From: Aaosphaeria pasadenensis
Taxonomy: Eukaryota > Ascomycota > Dothideomycetes > Pleosporales
DNA: 64,000 bases
Reading direction: 5' to 3'
NCBI GenBank assembly: GCA_022813625.1
Contig: JAKLMB010000018.1
Coordinates: 62,001 to 126,000, forward strand
A program made the translations under genes and the position numbers. Under the pieces are notes generated by a model. It did not search any database. It was not told where the DNA came from and saw only the letters and a program-made list of their open reading frames with translations. Below, piece by piece: positions 12,001 to 22,111 of the stretch (position 1 is its first letter; every line of letters starts with the position of its first letter).

Positions 12001-12556
12001 AAAGTCAGTTTTGTTCTCGAGCCATGGCAGAACGAGCTCCCGAGTATAGCATCCGACGGGTACATCCCCCTAATAATCCCCAACGACAAAGTCGTGCGCG
12101 CTAACGCTACGGCTCACAGCAATAATCGCCTCAATGCGAACCGCATGTTGCGTGCTCGTAAGATTCTTTCCTACGTTGCAGAACGTATAGAACCCCCGCC
12201 TGCCCAAGATGAAGAAGTGCTTAAGCCTGAGGAGTACTTGGAGCTCTACTGTAACAATCAAGTGAGTATTTTGGTATGATGTCGCCCGAGAGACAATTTC
12301 GCTGACACCAATATAGTTACTCACCCCTACCATGACCTTGGCCAGTATTCGAGCTCATATCTGGCGAGGAGGCAATGATGTCCTGCTTTATTACAAGGCG
12401 AATGGCCGCAAGGAAATCAAGCAACGGCCAGCCTCTGTCATCGCCCCTCCTGCCCCTGGCAGTACAGCAGGGTCCGAAAGCAAAACGTCATCCGAAGCTG
12501 GACGAAGTAGCCAGCAGAGCTCCAGGGGCGCAGCGGAAGGAAAGCCCGCAGTCTAG
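9032..12556 (+). CDS. WDR48/Bun107-like WD40 protein
   Basis: Seven exons: 9032-9065, 9172-9250, 9305-10619, 10669-10879, 10962-11920, 11974-12261 and 12317-12556, giving 1041 residues. The N-terminal half is a beta-propeller with clear WD repeats (for example SASSDITVKIWRP, VASGGLDHKICLWDL, MTASSDQTVKVWS). The C-terminal half has the conserved block NLGKWILRYLFSNLIDEEI and a ubiquitin-like tail ending LASIRAHIWRGGNDVLLYYK. That combination (WD40 plus the DUF3337-type C terminus) defines the WDR48/UAF1 family, called Bun107 in fission yeast. These proteins bind and activate USP1/USP12/Ubp9-type deubiquitinases and act in endocytic or DNA-repair deubiquitination. A low-complexity Ser/Ala/Pro linker lies at about 640-800. 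The tiny first exon (34 nt) is supported by the frame and by MGRNARKRISYV, typical of the family start. Confidence 0.9.
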
Positions 12557-12824
12557 GCAGGCAGCGGAAGTTCAAAGGATTCGCGAGTCCCTTTCCAGAA
12601 GGCAGCATTTGGTTCCTTTTTTTTGAATCGCTGCATTTGTTTATGTCTTGTACATAGATGCCTTGCACATACCCATGTCGTCTCTTCTATTCCCACTGCT
12701 ATTATACAATCAGTTGGGCGGTGGAAAGGTGTTGCGTTATAGTACATCGATGATAGTGTAAAATGGTCACACAATATCATCGTCCTCTTCTTCTTTCACG
12801 TACGGCCGTCCTTCCGGCAGATCA

Positions 12825-13964
12825 TCATAACTCTCGTAGTCCTCCCAATGCATTACTCGCCCATTGATAGCTCCCCAAAAAGATTGCACCGCCCACACTG
12901 ATCCACCCAACTCGCGGACCTATACCAGCGAAGAACGCCCTCGGCCCACTCTCCTTCAAGATAGCACTCAGCATCGTGAACATCGGCTGGCGCTCCTTCG
13001 CAAGCATCATCCGCGTCTTCAACACATCCAACGGCGTCGTAATCCCCGCCGCGACCGCCCCAGCAACGCTCCCCAACAACCCCCCCTCCAACCCCGACAC
13101 ATTCTCCCTCCCCGTCCCATCAACCCTCCACCTCTTCAACGCCTCCCACAGCGGAAACTGAATAACCGTAAACGGAACCTCCCTCATAATCGTGATACTC
13201 CACCCCCTATACAGCTCCCTCCAAACATGCACATACCCCCTCCCCCGCCTCTGATCCAAAATATGCCACAGCGCCTCGGCCGACGAATTATGCTGCCGCG
13301 CCTGCGCCCTCTGCTTCACCACCTCTGTCGGCACACGCACCGCACACGCCGCCACCTCCCCCATACTCGCCGCCAGCATGTGCACGCCCGCCTCGCGGCC
13401 CTTGTCCACCCCCGCGCCGTCTACGTACGGCCGCCCCTCCGCGTTACGCAGCGTCCGCGGCGCCGGCGTGATGAAGTGCCGCTTGATCGAGTCGTACGTG
13501 ATGAAGAAGAGGGCGGCGCCGGGGGCGGACCCGATCACGGCGGACCCGACGCCGCGGTATATGCCGGAGAAGCCGCCCGATGATGCGAAGCCTGCGGAGG
13601 ACTGGAGGCGCGTTTTCAGTGTGTCGAGGGGGAAGAGGGAGAGGTCGACGGTCGTACCGGCGAGGCCTCCAGCCTGAGGGGGGAGGTTAGCTTGGGGCTT
13701 TGGAATGAGGGAGGGAGGTTTGAAGGGGGGTGTTGTAGGGGGATTGGGAGCTTGGGAGAGGGGAGGTAGTTTGGAGACAGAGCTATGAGTCGGCGAGCTC
13801 AATTGAGGCAAGATGGAATTCGACGTACAATTAGAGATCGCAGGTACGGCGACTCGACCCACGCGCGTCCTCTCTGCGGCTCCAGGACATGCTGCATGGC
13901 GTTTGACGTGCAATTGGCGGAGCGAGGTTGAAGACAGAGCAGGTGTAGAGAGAGAAGGTCGCAT
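12825..13964 (-). CDS. pet8: mitochondrial S-adenosylmethionine carrier (Pet8-like)
   Basis: The conserved core (12825 to about 13674) is a mitochondrial carrier with three Px(D/E)xx(K/R)x(K/R) signatures: PLDTLKTRLQ, PTEVVKQRAQ and PLDVLKTRMML. The segments AGGLAGTTVDLSLFPLDTL, GVGSAVIGSAPGAALFF and FFAGIGPRVGWISVGGAIF closely match SAM carriers of the Pet8/SLC25A26 type, which exchange cytosolic SAM for mitochondrial S-adenosylhomocysteine. With the first in-frame ATG (13964) the protein is 379 residues, about 95 longer than usual. The extra N terminus is Ser/Pro-rich, and a good acceptor (CCCTCAG) sits exactly at the start of the carrier core, so the true gene probably has a short upstream first exon I could not place. 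The family call is firm; the start is not. Confidence 0.88.
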   Translation of the reverse strand: MRPSLSTPALSSTSLRQLHVKRHAACPGAAERTRVGRVAVPAISNCTSNSILPQLSSPTHSSVSKLPPLSQAPNPPTTPPFKPPSLIPKPQANLPPQAGGLAGTTVDLSLFPLDTLKTRLQSSAGFASSGGFSGIYRGVGSAVIGSAPGAALFFITYDSIKRHFITPAPRTLRNAEGRPYVDGAGVDKGREAGVHMLAASMGEVAACAVRVPTEVVKQRAQARQHNSSAEALWHILDQRRGRGYVHVWRELYRGWSITIMREVPFTVIQFPLWEALKRWRVDGTGRENVSGLEGGLLGSVAGAVAAGITTPLDVLKTRMMLAKERQPMFTMLSAILKESGPRAFFAGIGPRVGWISVGGAIFLGSYQWASNALGGLREL

Positions 13965-14219
13965 GTGCACTCACGCCCGCGATGTCGGGGAACTTTTTGG
14001 GTGGGTGGGAAAGCTATCGGATATGAGTGGGTCTGTGCGGGTTTTCAGCCCTATGACGACGAAAAGAAACGGCGCGCGCTTGTTCTGGTCGAAGCTTTCT
14101 GGGACGCGCGAAACGTTGCTGTTTGTCGATCACTTCTTCCCCTCCGTAACGACACCACGTGGTTTTAAGTCTTGCTGGTTCATGGTTGGAAATGTTGGAT
14201 ACTTGAATTTTGGCTAACT
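13965..14219. promoter_or_regulatory. divergent promoter with CCACGTGG palindrome
   Basis: A short region between the SAM carrier (minus) and the TCAB1-like gene (plus). A perfect CCACGTGG lies at 14155-14162. CACGTG is the known core of Cbf1-type bHLH factors that control sulfur and methionine genes in yeast, so a role in carrier expression is possible but is inference only. Confidence 0.3.
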
Positions 14220-15692
14220 ATGGCTTTTCCACGATTGAAATTCCGAGTGCTGGCGAGCACACGTGCGGTGCCAGGCAACATGAATGACCTTGGGGTCGCC
14301 AATGATGAAGATCAAGAGGAAGAGAAGGAAATCGGGAGCCAAAAAGGATCTGGGGAGGATGTCGATTCTTCCAAACATGAAATTCCAACTACTCAGAGGT
14401 ATGCTTACGTTGAAAGTTGCGATGAGGAGGACAGCAATGCTTCTGATGGCGACGATGGAGACAATAGTGAAAGCGAATCAGATGCAGGGTCGGTAGAAAG
14501 CTCATCTGCGTACATGAGCTGTATCCAAGAAACCGAATTCTCACCAGACGGGACATGCATTTTCACCACAGATTACAGCCGCGCATTCAGCACATATGTG
14601 ATCGACGAAGACATCCTTGAGGAGCCGGGAACCCGCCAGCTGAAGCCATATTCGAGGTTCACATCCCCAGACCCGATTCGCGCATTTGCTGTCAATCCGT
14701 ATTTCAGTCTCAGCCACATGCAGTCGGCAACAGTTCTCTTGAGCCGCCGCGACCAGTACATCACCCTCCACAACGTCCTATGGGACTATTCGAACAATGG
14801 AGAGTCGAATCATGATGCATCGTCATCAAAGCCAATTGACGCATCCACCAAGCTCGCGAATTACAAATTGATCCACCACTCTACAGAAGCAGTCATCGCA
14901 CCGCTCAGTCTGACTTTCACGCGGGATGCGACACACTTCCTCGCCGGCCATAGGAACTCGATCTCCATCTTCGACGTCAACTACCAAGACAACCCGATCT
15001 CGGAGATAAAGACTATCCCCACCCGGAAACTCAAAGCCGGAGGGCACGGCTACAAAGGCGAAGTCACCGCGCTTTCGATATCGTCCGCCACGGGCATGCT
15101 GGCCGCTGGCACACGAACAAGACACATCGCCTTGTACGGTGCGGAGGGGCTAGGAGAATGCATCACCAACTTTGCATTGCCACGAAACCTGGACACTACC
15201 GCCGAGCCGTGGAAGAGGATGGGCACCGGCGTCACGGAACTCAAGTGGAGTCCCTGCGGGAAGTACTTGTACATCGCCGAGCGGATGAGCGATTCGATCT
15301 TCGTATACGACGTCCGGAACTTTGCAGTTGGGCTGCGGTATTGCGTTGGCAGGGGCGCTATGACGAACCAGAAGCTTGGACTGGATGTCTGGTCGAGCGG
15401 CGACGGTTCTCATGAAGTCTGGGCTGGCAGTATGAATGGCACGGTTGCGATCTGGAAGAACCCGCACCTGGGTCATGGAGCATTACAGCCAGATGAGGTG
15501 CTTTCGGTGGGCAACGCGCCGGTGGCAGGGACGCTGGTGCATCCTACTGGCAGCATTGTTGTCTCTGCTATGGGTTGCATCAAATCTGGCGGTGATGAAG
15601 AGCCAGTCGAAGGAAAGGCACGAGGTGGCAATGGTTGGTTACCCAAGTACAATGATTGGGGCCGACTGGACCTTTTGGCTCTTTCTTCGTAG
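14220..15692 (+). CDS. TCAB1/WRAP53-like WD40 protein
   Basis: A single-exon gene of 490 residues. The start at 14220 is the first in-frame ATG; another at 14280 is possible. After an acidic, disordered N terminus (about residues 25-95) comes a WD40 propeller with TEFSPDGTCIFTTDYSRAF, FLAGHRNSISIFDVN, HGYKGEVTALSIS, LAAGTRTRHIALYG, LKWSPCGKYLYIAERMSDS and VWAGSMNGTVAIWKNP. The order and wording match the telomerase Cajal-body protein family (WRAP53/TCAB1; Swt21 in yeast). In animals these proteins bind box H/ACA-type RNAs and help assemble telomerase. In filamentous fungi the function is much less studied, so the biological role here is inferred from family only. Confidence 0.82.
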   Translation: MAFPRLKFRVLASTRAVPGNMNDLGVANDEDQEEEKEIGSQKGSGEDVDSSKHEIPTTQRYAYVESCDEEDSNASDGDDGDNSESESDAGSVESSSAYMSCIQETEFSPDGTCIFTTDYSRAFSTYVIDEDILEEPGTRQLKPYSRFTSPDPIRAFAVNPYFSLSHMQSATVLLSRRDQYITLHNVLWDYSNNGESNHDASSSKPIDASTKLANYKLIHHSTEAVIAPLSLTFTRDATHFLAGHRNSISIFDVNYQDNPISEIKTIPTRKLKAGGHGYKGEVTALSISSATGMLAAGTRTRHIALYGAEGLGECITNFALPRNLDTTAEPWKRMGTGVTELKWSPCGKYLYIAERMSDSIFVYDVRNFAVGLRYCVGRGAMTNQKLGLDVWSSGDGSHEVWAGSMNGTVAIWKNPHLGHGALQPDEVLSVGNAPVAGTLVHPTGSIVVSAMGCIKSGGDEEPVEGKARGGNGWLPKYNDWGRLDLLALSS

Positions 15693-15838
15693 AGCTAAAC
15701 GGAGTGCAGTGTATTTGCTTTGTCTTGTAATCTATATACCCTTCCTGTAATCGATGCAAATAAATAAAGATCAACCTCTATGCGCGATCAGCCAGTGCTA
15801 ACACAGCCAGCGCCGAACGGTCCAAACAGAAGCTTTTT

Positions 15839-16639
15839 TCAAAGCTTAGCATACACAAATCTAATACCCTCCCACAACACAAGCGCAACAATGAAACCGC
15901 CTCCAGTCTCAAAAGTATACCAATTAGCCAGGAGAAAGAAAGCTGTAGACAGGTACCTAATCACAGACACGGTCCACGGAGCGAAATCCAATCCGATGCT
16001 CGAGTAACTCAGATCGTACTTGACGCTCTGCAGGGCCAGCAAGATCGTCGTCATAGAGAGCCAGCTCAGCGGCAAGGCCAGGACGACGGCTTCCCGGCCA
16101 GTCGCCCCCAGCCAGTCGGCACCAAGCATGAACAGCCCCATCCAGACGTACGTGAGCGCGAGGCTGAGGTCGGAGGCGCGCACCTTGCCCATGAGTGCGA
16201 ATTGCATCAGCGCGCAGGTTGCGAGACCGGTGCCGCCTGTGCTTACGAGAATCTTAGGGCTCACGTACACGTACGGGTCGATCTGTAATCGTTATTAGTC
16301 TCAATAGCTGCAAATATCGAGGAAAGATCCCCTCCGCGAGAAAGTAGAAAACAAATCACTCACTTGCTTATAGATGGCGAGATCGATACGGTTCTTGTAA
16401 ATCCAAGCTGACAGTGGAGTTAACGCTTGGAACGAATTCGTTTGTTCAATAATCATGAGCAAGACGTCTGCGGTCGCGCCGACAGCCCAGGCGATCCAGT
16501 ACACTGAGAGGAGGAAGGCCGCCTGTCTCAGATTCCTCTTCTCTTCCGCGGGGTCTTCGGCCTCTTCGACTTCGTCCTCCTTTTTCGGTTTCTGGAACTC
16601 GAGTTTTTCCTTGTCGACGACCATCTCGGTGGATGCCAT
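15839..16639 (-). CDS. six-helix membrane protein, unknown function
   Basis: Two exons on the minus strand, 16364-16639 and 15839-16282, joined across an 81-nt intron (GTGAGT donor, TTACAG acceptor), give 239 residues. The first about 40 residues are charged and acidic (many Glu and Lys). Six hydrophobic segments follow, starting near LLSVYWIAWAVGATADVLL, then around residues 107-125, 132-152, 158-178, 195-213 and 215-235. No signal peptide is seen. I do not recognise a family; it could be an ER or Golgi membrane protein. Its 3' end faces that of the TCAB1-like gene, about 150 bp away. Confidence 0.75.
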
Positions 16640-18110
16640 TGCTGTCGAATTGCTGGTCTGTATCTTCTCTAGCTCAGGGTTTGGCGCGTTGTGAAGTGTA
16701 AATCAGACTATCAGCACTCCTTATCATACACTCGCAGGTTTCAAACGAATGATAGTGGTGAAGATGAAGATCTTGTTCGTTATAAAAGACCTCAATCGCC
16801 GTTGAAAAGTATGAGTCGAACGTTATACGACCATACCTACCCCCTTTTCGTAAAAATTGGTTGGCTGGCCTAAAAAAAGCAGCAGGCAGGAGCCAATCAC
16901 AGCATAGTTCGTGTTGAGCCTCAAATCCAGACACTGAGTCTGCATCGTTTCGCCACAATTCGATAAAATGAATGTTATTTGTCACTGTGAAAGGAAGTCG
17001 GAGTGAGGAATTGGGTTTTGCAGGTGCTGCGTCTATCGCAGCTGTTACATGTGAAATTGCCTTCAGCTCCATGTTTGTTAGAGCCAGGAACGGTAGCACA
17101 AGTAAGCGTCTTGGCTTCATTACATTACTTCCTATGTAAGGAGTAAGTATTGTATTGATCAGACAGCTGGAAATGGAAGAACTGTTTTTTACAATGTCAT
17201 CTCGTCATGAGAAGGATTGTGTACATACTTTGTACGTACTTACTCCGTACATACTCCAGGCATCGGACAATATCCAAGGGTCCCCGTCACAACATAGACA
17301 ACCAACCCACCGGAGTCCTACTAACGGGACCCTTGCTTCCAATTGGGCGACAACAACAACCACAACGACGCTACTCCCTTTTCGTTCAGCCGAAATCTGG
17401 CATAAGGCACCACGGCACGTGGACATGGGGTCGTCCCGCCTGGCTGGCTGGACCCTCGCCAGGTAACAGATATGTGACCAGGCGACTGGCCCATCCAACG
17501 ACAGCCCTGCACATTGGCGAGGCTGACTGAGCATCACTACATCCTTTGTCCTTGTACGAAGTAACTCCTTCGGTATCTGCTCACCAATCTCCATCCGCGG
17601 AACGTTTGCACAGTACCTATCTATGGATGACTTTAGGTGGCCTGCCGCTTGGGGGTACAATCTATGGGCCAAATTGTGCAAATGTATAATCGCGTCTGTA
17701 CAATATGGTACGTTTTTTGTGCAACAGATCGTGAGAATAGGAAGGAGGGGAATTGGTGCACATGTGAAGCCGTCGAGCGGGAAGGCTGGTAGTCTAGACC
17801 CTTTCTTCTACACCTCTCTTGAAGTGACGGCAGTTGCTGCTGCGGGTACTAGAGTATGGGGTTACGCAATAGTGTCCCAAGAGATGAGGCAGGGTCTTTG
17901 CACATGCGGGTGAACGAGCAGAAGGATTTCAGGGTCCAATCGTGCAATTTAGCCATTGTATTAGAGGATGAATGAAAATAGATTCAATATGTACGTAAGA
18001 AGATTTTAGGGTATCGCTCAAGGGGCCGGCCATGGTCCATTTCCAAGGCATTGTATGCACACTGTATAGTCTAGTAATCCAACACAGCTATGAAAGTTGA
18101 CAATTGTCCA
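16640..18110. other. intergenic, no supported gene
   Basis: About 1.5 kb. A minus-strand frame with a true ATG (17120 to 16674, 148 codons) is present but has no recognisable motif and overlaps the likely promoter of the membrane protein. An (ACA/ACC)-type imperfect triplet run lies near 17351-17370. The 3' end of alternative oxidase begins at 18111. Confidence 0.45.
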
Positions 18111-19340
18111 TTAGATGACATCAGTACGCTCGTATCCTGCTGGGACGAGGGCGGGCTTGGGCGGCTCGCGATCCTTATATTGGGAGACGAATGGGTTGGG
18201 GTCTTCCTTCTGGTCGAGGTTACCCAATGTGTGGTTGACACCACGGTGGACAGCCTCATCGGCACGGATGTAGAGAATGAGATCCCTCATGTTCTGGTGC
18301 TCCTCTGGCAGTCGGAAGTACTATATCTTCGTAAGCATATATACGCCTCAAAAGTCAGTTGGGGGATGCGAAGTGCCTACCTGGATAGCGATCTCGGGAA
18401 TCTTGAACCTGGAGTCGGTCCAATGGGGGAGCTCGCCGTCCTCGATCTCCTTGATGCATCGAGTGTAAGTGTGTACAGCCTCTTCCTCGAGGTATCCAAC
18501 GAATCGGTGCACGATCTTCGGGGAGATGAGGTAGGCAACGAAGAGCGAATTGAAGAAGAAACCCTGTGCGCCAATGATGGCAAGCTTCATGAACCAGCCA
18601 GGCTCGGACATCTTCAAAAAGGTTAGGAGATGCATGCGCTCATTGTAGCTCTCCTCGAGAAGGGTCTCGATCCAACCGTTGTCCCGCTTCATCCCGCGGA
18701 GGCTGTTGAGATGGCGTAGCATGCCGCCAACCATTCCAGGGACACCGGCGACGCTTTCAAGGAAGATGAAGCGAATCAACTGGGGTAACACATGTCAGCA
18801 CTATGGACTTCGGCCGACACGCATATTGTTTCAATAATGGAAAATGAAGAAAGGAAAGGGCCCTACCCATTGTGCCTCTGTCAAAGGCTTTGAGGCTACC
18901 ACAGCAGTAGTCGGGTTCTTCTTGTCGACTTGTTGTTCCTGGTCCATGCCTGTAACCTTGTCCATGCAGTATCTAGCAAAGCGCACAATCTTCCAGGCCG
19001 CCCAGTCACCCGCATCTCGAGGCTCTCGGTGAGCAGGGACCACAGCAAGCATCTCTTCGTAGGTATAGCCGTGGTGTGGCCATGCTGGCTTCGTGGTGCG
19101 AATGTGCTCAGTCTCCTTGACTGGGAAAAGATCACGAAGTTGCGTTGCAGGTGTTGAAGAGAAGGTTCTTGTCTGGTATTGTTGGTATCCCGCGCGGGTC
19201 AGACTGCGACGAGCCTGGTTCCGGGCAAGTGAGGATGAGGGAGTTGATGAAATGATGAAGCCAAATACTGGAGCTTTACCCATCCGGGCAGCATTTCTTG
19301 AGGCGTTCATACGAGTATTGTGTATTTGAGTCGACAGCAT
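18111..19340 (-). CDS. aox1: mitochondrial alternative oxidase
   Basis: Three minus-strand exons, 18867-19340, 18381-18779 and 18111-18320, give 360 residues. The joins restore the family sequence TEAQW-LIRFIFLESVAG and EIAIQ-YFRLPEEHQ. All diiron ligands expected for alternative oxidase are visible: E166 in LES, E205 and H208 in NERMHLLTF, the LEEEA motif at 255-259, and E313 and H316 in RADEAVH. The N-terminal about 70 residues are Arg/Ser-rich and end near TRTFSSTPA, a typical mitochondrial presequence. The enzyme oxidises ubiquinol and reduces oxygen to water on the matrix side of the inner membrane without pumping protons. The start at 19340 was chosen as first ATG; 19310 would remove ten residues. 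Confidence 0.95.
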
Positions 19341-20831
19341 ATTGACCAGACAATGTAGAAGATCGAATCTGAGATTGAATTCACAGTGAATAAGCAGCTC
19401 TACAATGAGCCATCGAGTCTTATATACATATTCACGCACAGGCGACTCCTTCTACTACATCCTTCAGGCGTTCGCTGCGGTCCACGGTCAAACCACTGAA
19501 CTGAGAAGTCCATAACAAAGATCATACGATGGTGATAACAATACAGCTATGCCGGCGGTTGTGATGCGGCTAGAGACCCTGCAGTCTCACCTTTTAGACA
19601 AAAGAGCTCGTATTCCTCATGAGACTTGCGCTACACAATGATCAACTGGAGTTTTCCATAGAGCTGGCCAACTTGTCTAGAGACATTAATCAGCTAAGAG
19701 ATACGCGAGCCCATGCAGGGTATTAGACCCTATTGGGTACCCAGTACTGCGCTCTCGATGGAACCAGCCCTGTAGGGCTAAACCTATGTGCCAAAAGAGA
19801 ATACAGTCAGGTTATATTAAAAAATTGGTATTGTTGCCATTTCCACGTGCACAATGGAAGCATAAAGTACTAGTCCAAAGTATCGGAGACTAGTACTATA
19901 GCGGTAATCTAGTCCAACGTGCCGCTACTCTTCCAGTTAAACTGACCTGAATACGAAACGGTACGGTTGTCAAAAATTCGATCATCTCCGCGCAGGAGTC
20001 AAGCTGATTTACACAGATCCCCATCTCTTCATCAGTAGTCAAGGCTTACTCGAGTCTGCAGTGTTCGAGGGTGCCCTTCAAGCTAAATGCCCTCTCGTTG
20101 AGCGAGTTCGTTTCCATGTACAATTTTGCTCAGAGCCGCGTCGCGATGCCACCGACTACGCTTTTGGGGTGGTGTTGGGTACCGGTGTGCCAGTCGCTAT
20201 CTTTACGGCAGAAAATAAAGAACGCGTGCGGTTGGTTGCTGAGTTTGACGCCATCTCTTCTTCAAGCTTAACAGCACCCAAAGTGGCGTTCGGTCACCAA
20301 TCGTAGGAGGATAAGTCGCTGGCCGAGAACTCCGAATACTGTGTACGAACGCAAAGAACTTGCAAGCCATTAAGCATTGTGGAGCCTCACCTCAACCAGA
20401 ATTGAGGTCGACTGACATGGCCGTTTTTGACATTCAAACTCCAAGCCATTACAAAACAAGCTTTCGATCCCCTCGAGATTCCGAATTACGACAATTTTTG
20501 TTCGTATACAGGAATCCGACCCAAAAGTATCACGAGACATAAGTATTTGGAAAGGAGCTGGAATGTGTTGGACGTTGAGGTGAGGAATTGAACGTTCAAA
20601 TCTGTTTCCCTTGAATCGCCGATTATGTATCCCAAGCAATGTTTCAATCCAATGGAAGCAGTCAATGACGTACAACGCATTGGGATTTTATCACCCCAGT
20701 AGTAACAAGAAGAGATATTCGTTTTTCTTTTTATCCATGAATGCGACTTGTAGACACGGCTAATGGAATCTACGTCGATCGCATGCGACAGATTGAATTA
20801 GATTTGCTGGCACGATCAGAGATACTATGTC
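19341..20831. other. intergenic, no supported gene
   Basis: About 1.5 kb between the AOX start and the acetolactate decarboxylase 3' end. It includes the AOX promoter. A plus-strand frame at 20061-20306 (81 codons) has no recognisable motif. A short perfect hairpin, AGCCCT-GT-AGGGCT, is found near 19766-19779. I see no RNA gene. Confidence 0.45.
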
Positions 20832-21554
20832 CTATCCTTCTACAGTTGAGATACCCTGGGCGTCGAGCTCTAATTGAGCCTGATTATATTCTTCATCCAT
20901 GGTTGGTAGCCGTAAATGCACATCAGACAACTGAGCTACAGCAATATCTATCTCGCCGATAGCCTCACATTCTAATACATGCCCCCCATGCTTCTTGTCT
21001 GCTGATATGAAGTGTAGATGATCACCGGCGACGCTGATACCTTGCATGAAAGACGGAGACCGGAATCCCACGAGTGTGCCTTCTATATCGTTGAAGGAAT
21101 GCGACGTTTGATGCTTTCCTATCTCAGCGAGACCCTGGTGCGGTGTCTGCTGTCCGCCGACGGTTCGTACGGTAATGGCCTTGAAGACACCATGTATTTT
21201 GAAGGAAAGGTAATGATTCCTTGTATCCGCCATGATTTTCGAAAGATGTGACGCGAGCTCTTGCTTGCTTTGTATGTGGATGCTGGCCGTAATGGTAGGT
21301 TGGAAGTCCGTAATCATCGCAAAGGGTATGATCGTTTGGTCGTATGCTGTGCTTTGTATATCGTGCACCGAACCATCGGATTTCATTTGGTAAACGAGGC
21401 CATCGAGGATGATCATTTCACCAACCATGTGCCGGAAAGTCCCCAACCCAAAATTTCCATTGACAATGAGATCGGACAGCGGAAGACCTTTATTAGCCAC
21501 GCCATCTATCAGGGCCGAGACAATGGAATATTGAAAGAGTTGATTCGGCGCCAT
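20832..21554 (-). CDS. alpha-acetolactate decarboxylase
   Basis: One intronless frame of 240 residues with a true ATG at 21554. It follows the bacterial acetolactate decarboxylase (BudA/AlsD) family from end to end: FQYSIVSALIDGV, GNFGLGTF, GEMIILDGLVYQMKSDG, then IEGTLVGFRSPSF and the metal site DHLHFISADKKHGGHVLE. The zinc ligands are H179, H181 and H192; E46, R130 and E239 are candidates for the other catalytic residues at near-family spacing. The enzyme converts acetolactate to acetoin and carbon dioxide. No secretion signal or mitochondrial presequence is seen, so the cytosol is likely. The gene lies head to head with an acetolactate synthase across 557 bp, which supplies its substrate. 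ALDC is mainly a bacterial enzyme; an old transfer into fungi is plausible but not shown here. Confidence 0.92.
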   Translation of the reverse strand: MAPNQLFQYSIVSALIDGVANKGLPLSDLIVNGNFGLGTFRHMVGEMIILDGLVYQMKSDGSVHDIQSTAYDQTIIPFAMITDFQPTITASIHIQSKQELASHLSKIMADTRNHYLSFKIHGVFKAITVRTVGGQQTPHQGLAEIGKHQTSHSFNDIEGTLVGFRSPSFMQGISVAGDHLHFISADKKHGGHVLECEAIGEIDIAVAQLSDVHLRLPTMDEEYNQAQLELDAQGISTVEG

Positions 21555-22111
21555 GCTTGTGCTGCTTGCAATCGCCGATAAGAATTGAGCTGTATCGAAA
21601 AATGGGTAGAAGAGAGGGTTTGTATGAGGTAGAGCTCCCGAACGATGGCACCGCTGCTTGAAGAACAGAAAATAACAATCGGTGACGTAGTTGTCAACAA
21701 TAGAGAAGTCCTTCGACGACAGCCTTTACTAACAGAGCCTAAAGGACCTCATGAAGGATAGCTGATTGGAGATTGCATACTTTTGGGACAGTAAGCACTC
21801 ACGACGAAGCGTGTTTAAGCCAATAGTGGGGTCTTCCGGGCATTCCGACGGTGGTATTGGCCTTGCAGTCGCTCCCCTACGTAACGAGCCCCAGTGACTA
21901 AGACAACCTAATAGTAATTTTGGGAAAGTGGCCGCTGAATCAGGCACATTATGTACGTCCAAAAAGGTGACTGGGTCGTAGGTAAGCTTGTAGTCTGCAT
22001 TTAGCCAAGGTATCTTATTTCACCCCGCCTAACGTCGCCAACATTGATATCCTTTATCTTGGTGCATATCAGCTTTGTTCATTCCATTGAATACTTGAAT
22101 TTTCAGATACA
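21555..22111. promoter_or_regulatory. shared promoter of the acetoin gene pair
   Basis: 557 bp between two divergent start codons. Possible sites read directly: CCCCAG at 21889-21894 and CCCCGC at 22023-22028, both matching the reverse of the carbon-repressor CreA consensus SYGGRG, and a stress-type CCCCT at 21874-21878. These motifs are short and may occur by chance. Confidence 0.35.

Noticed and set aside
16674..17120. Minus-strand frame of 148 codons with a true ATG
   Set aside because: No motif or domain recognised, and it fills the upstream region of the six-helix protein gene; not enough support for a gene.
20061..20306. Short plus-strand frame between AOX and the decarboxylase
   Set aside because: 81 codons without motif or splice continuation; cannot be told from chance.
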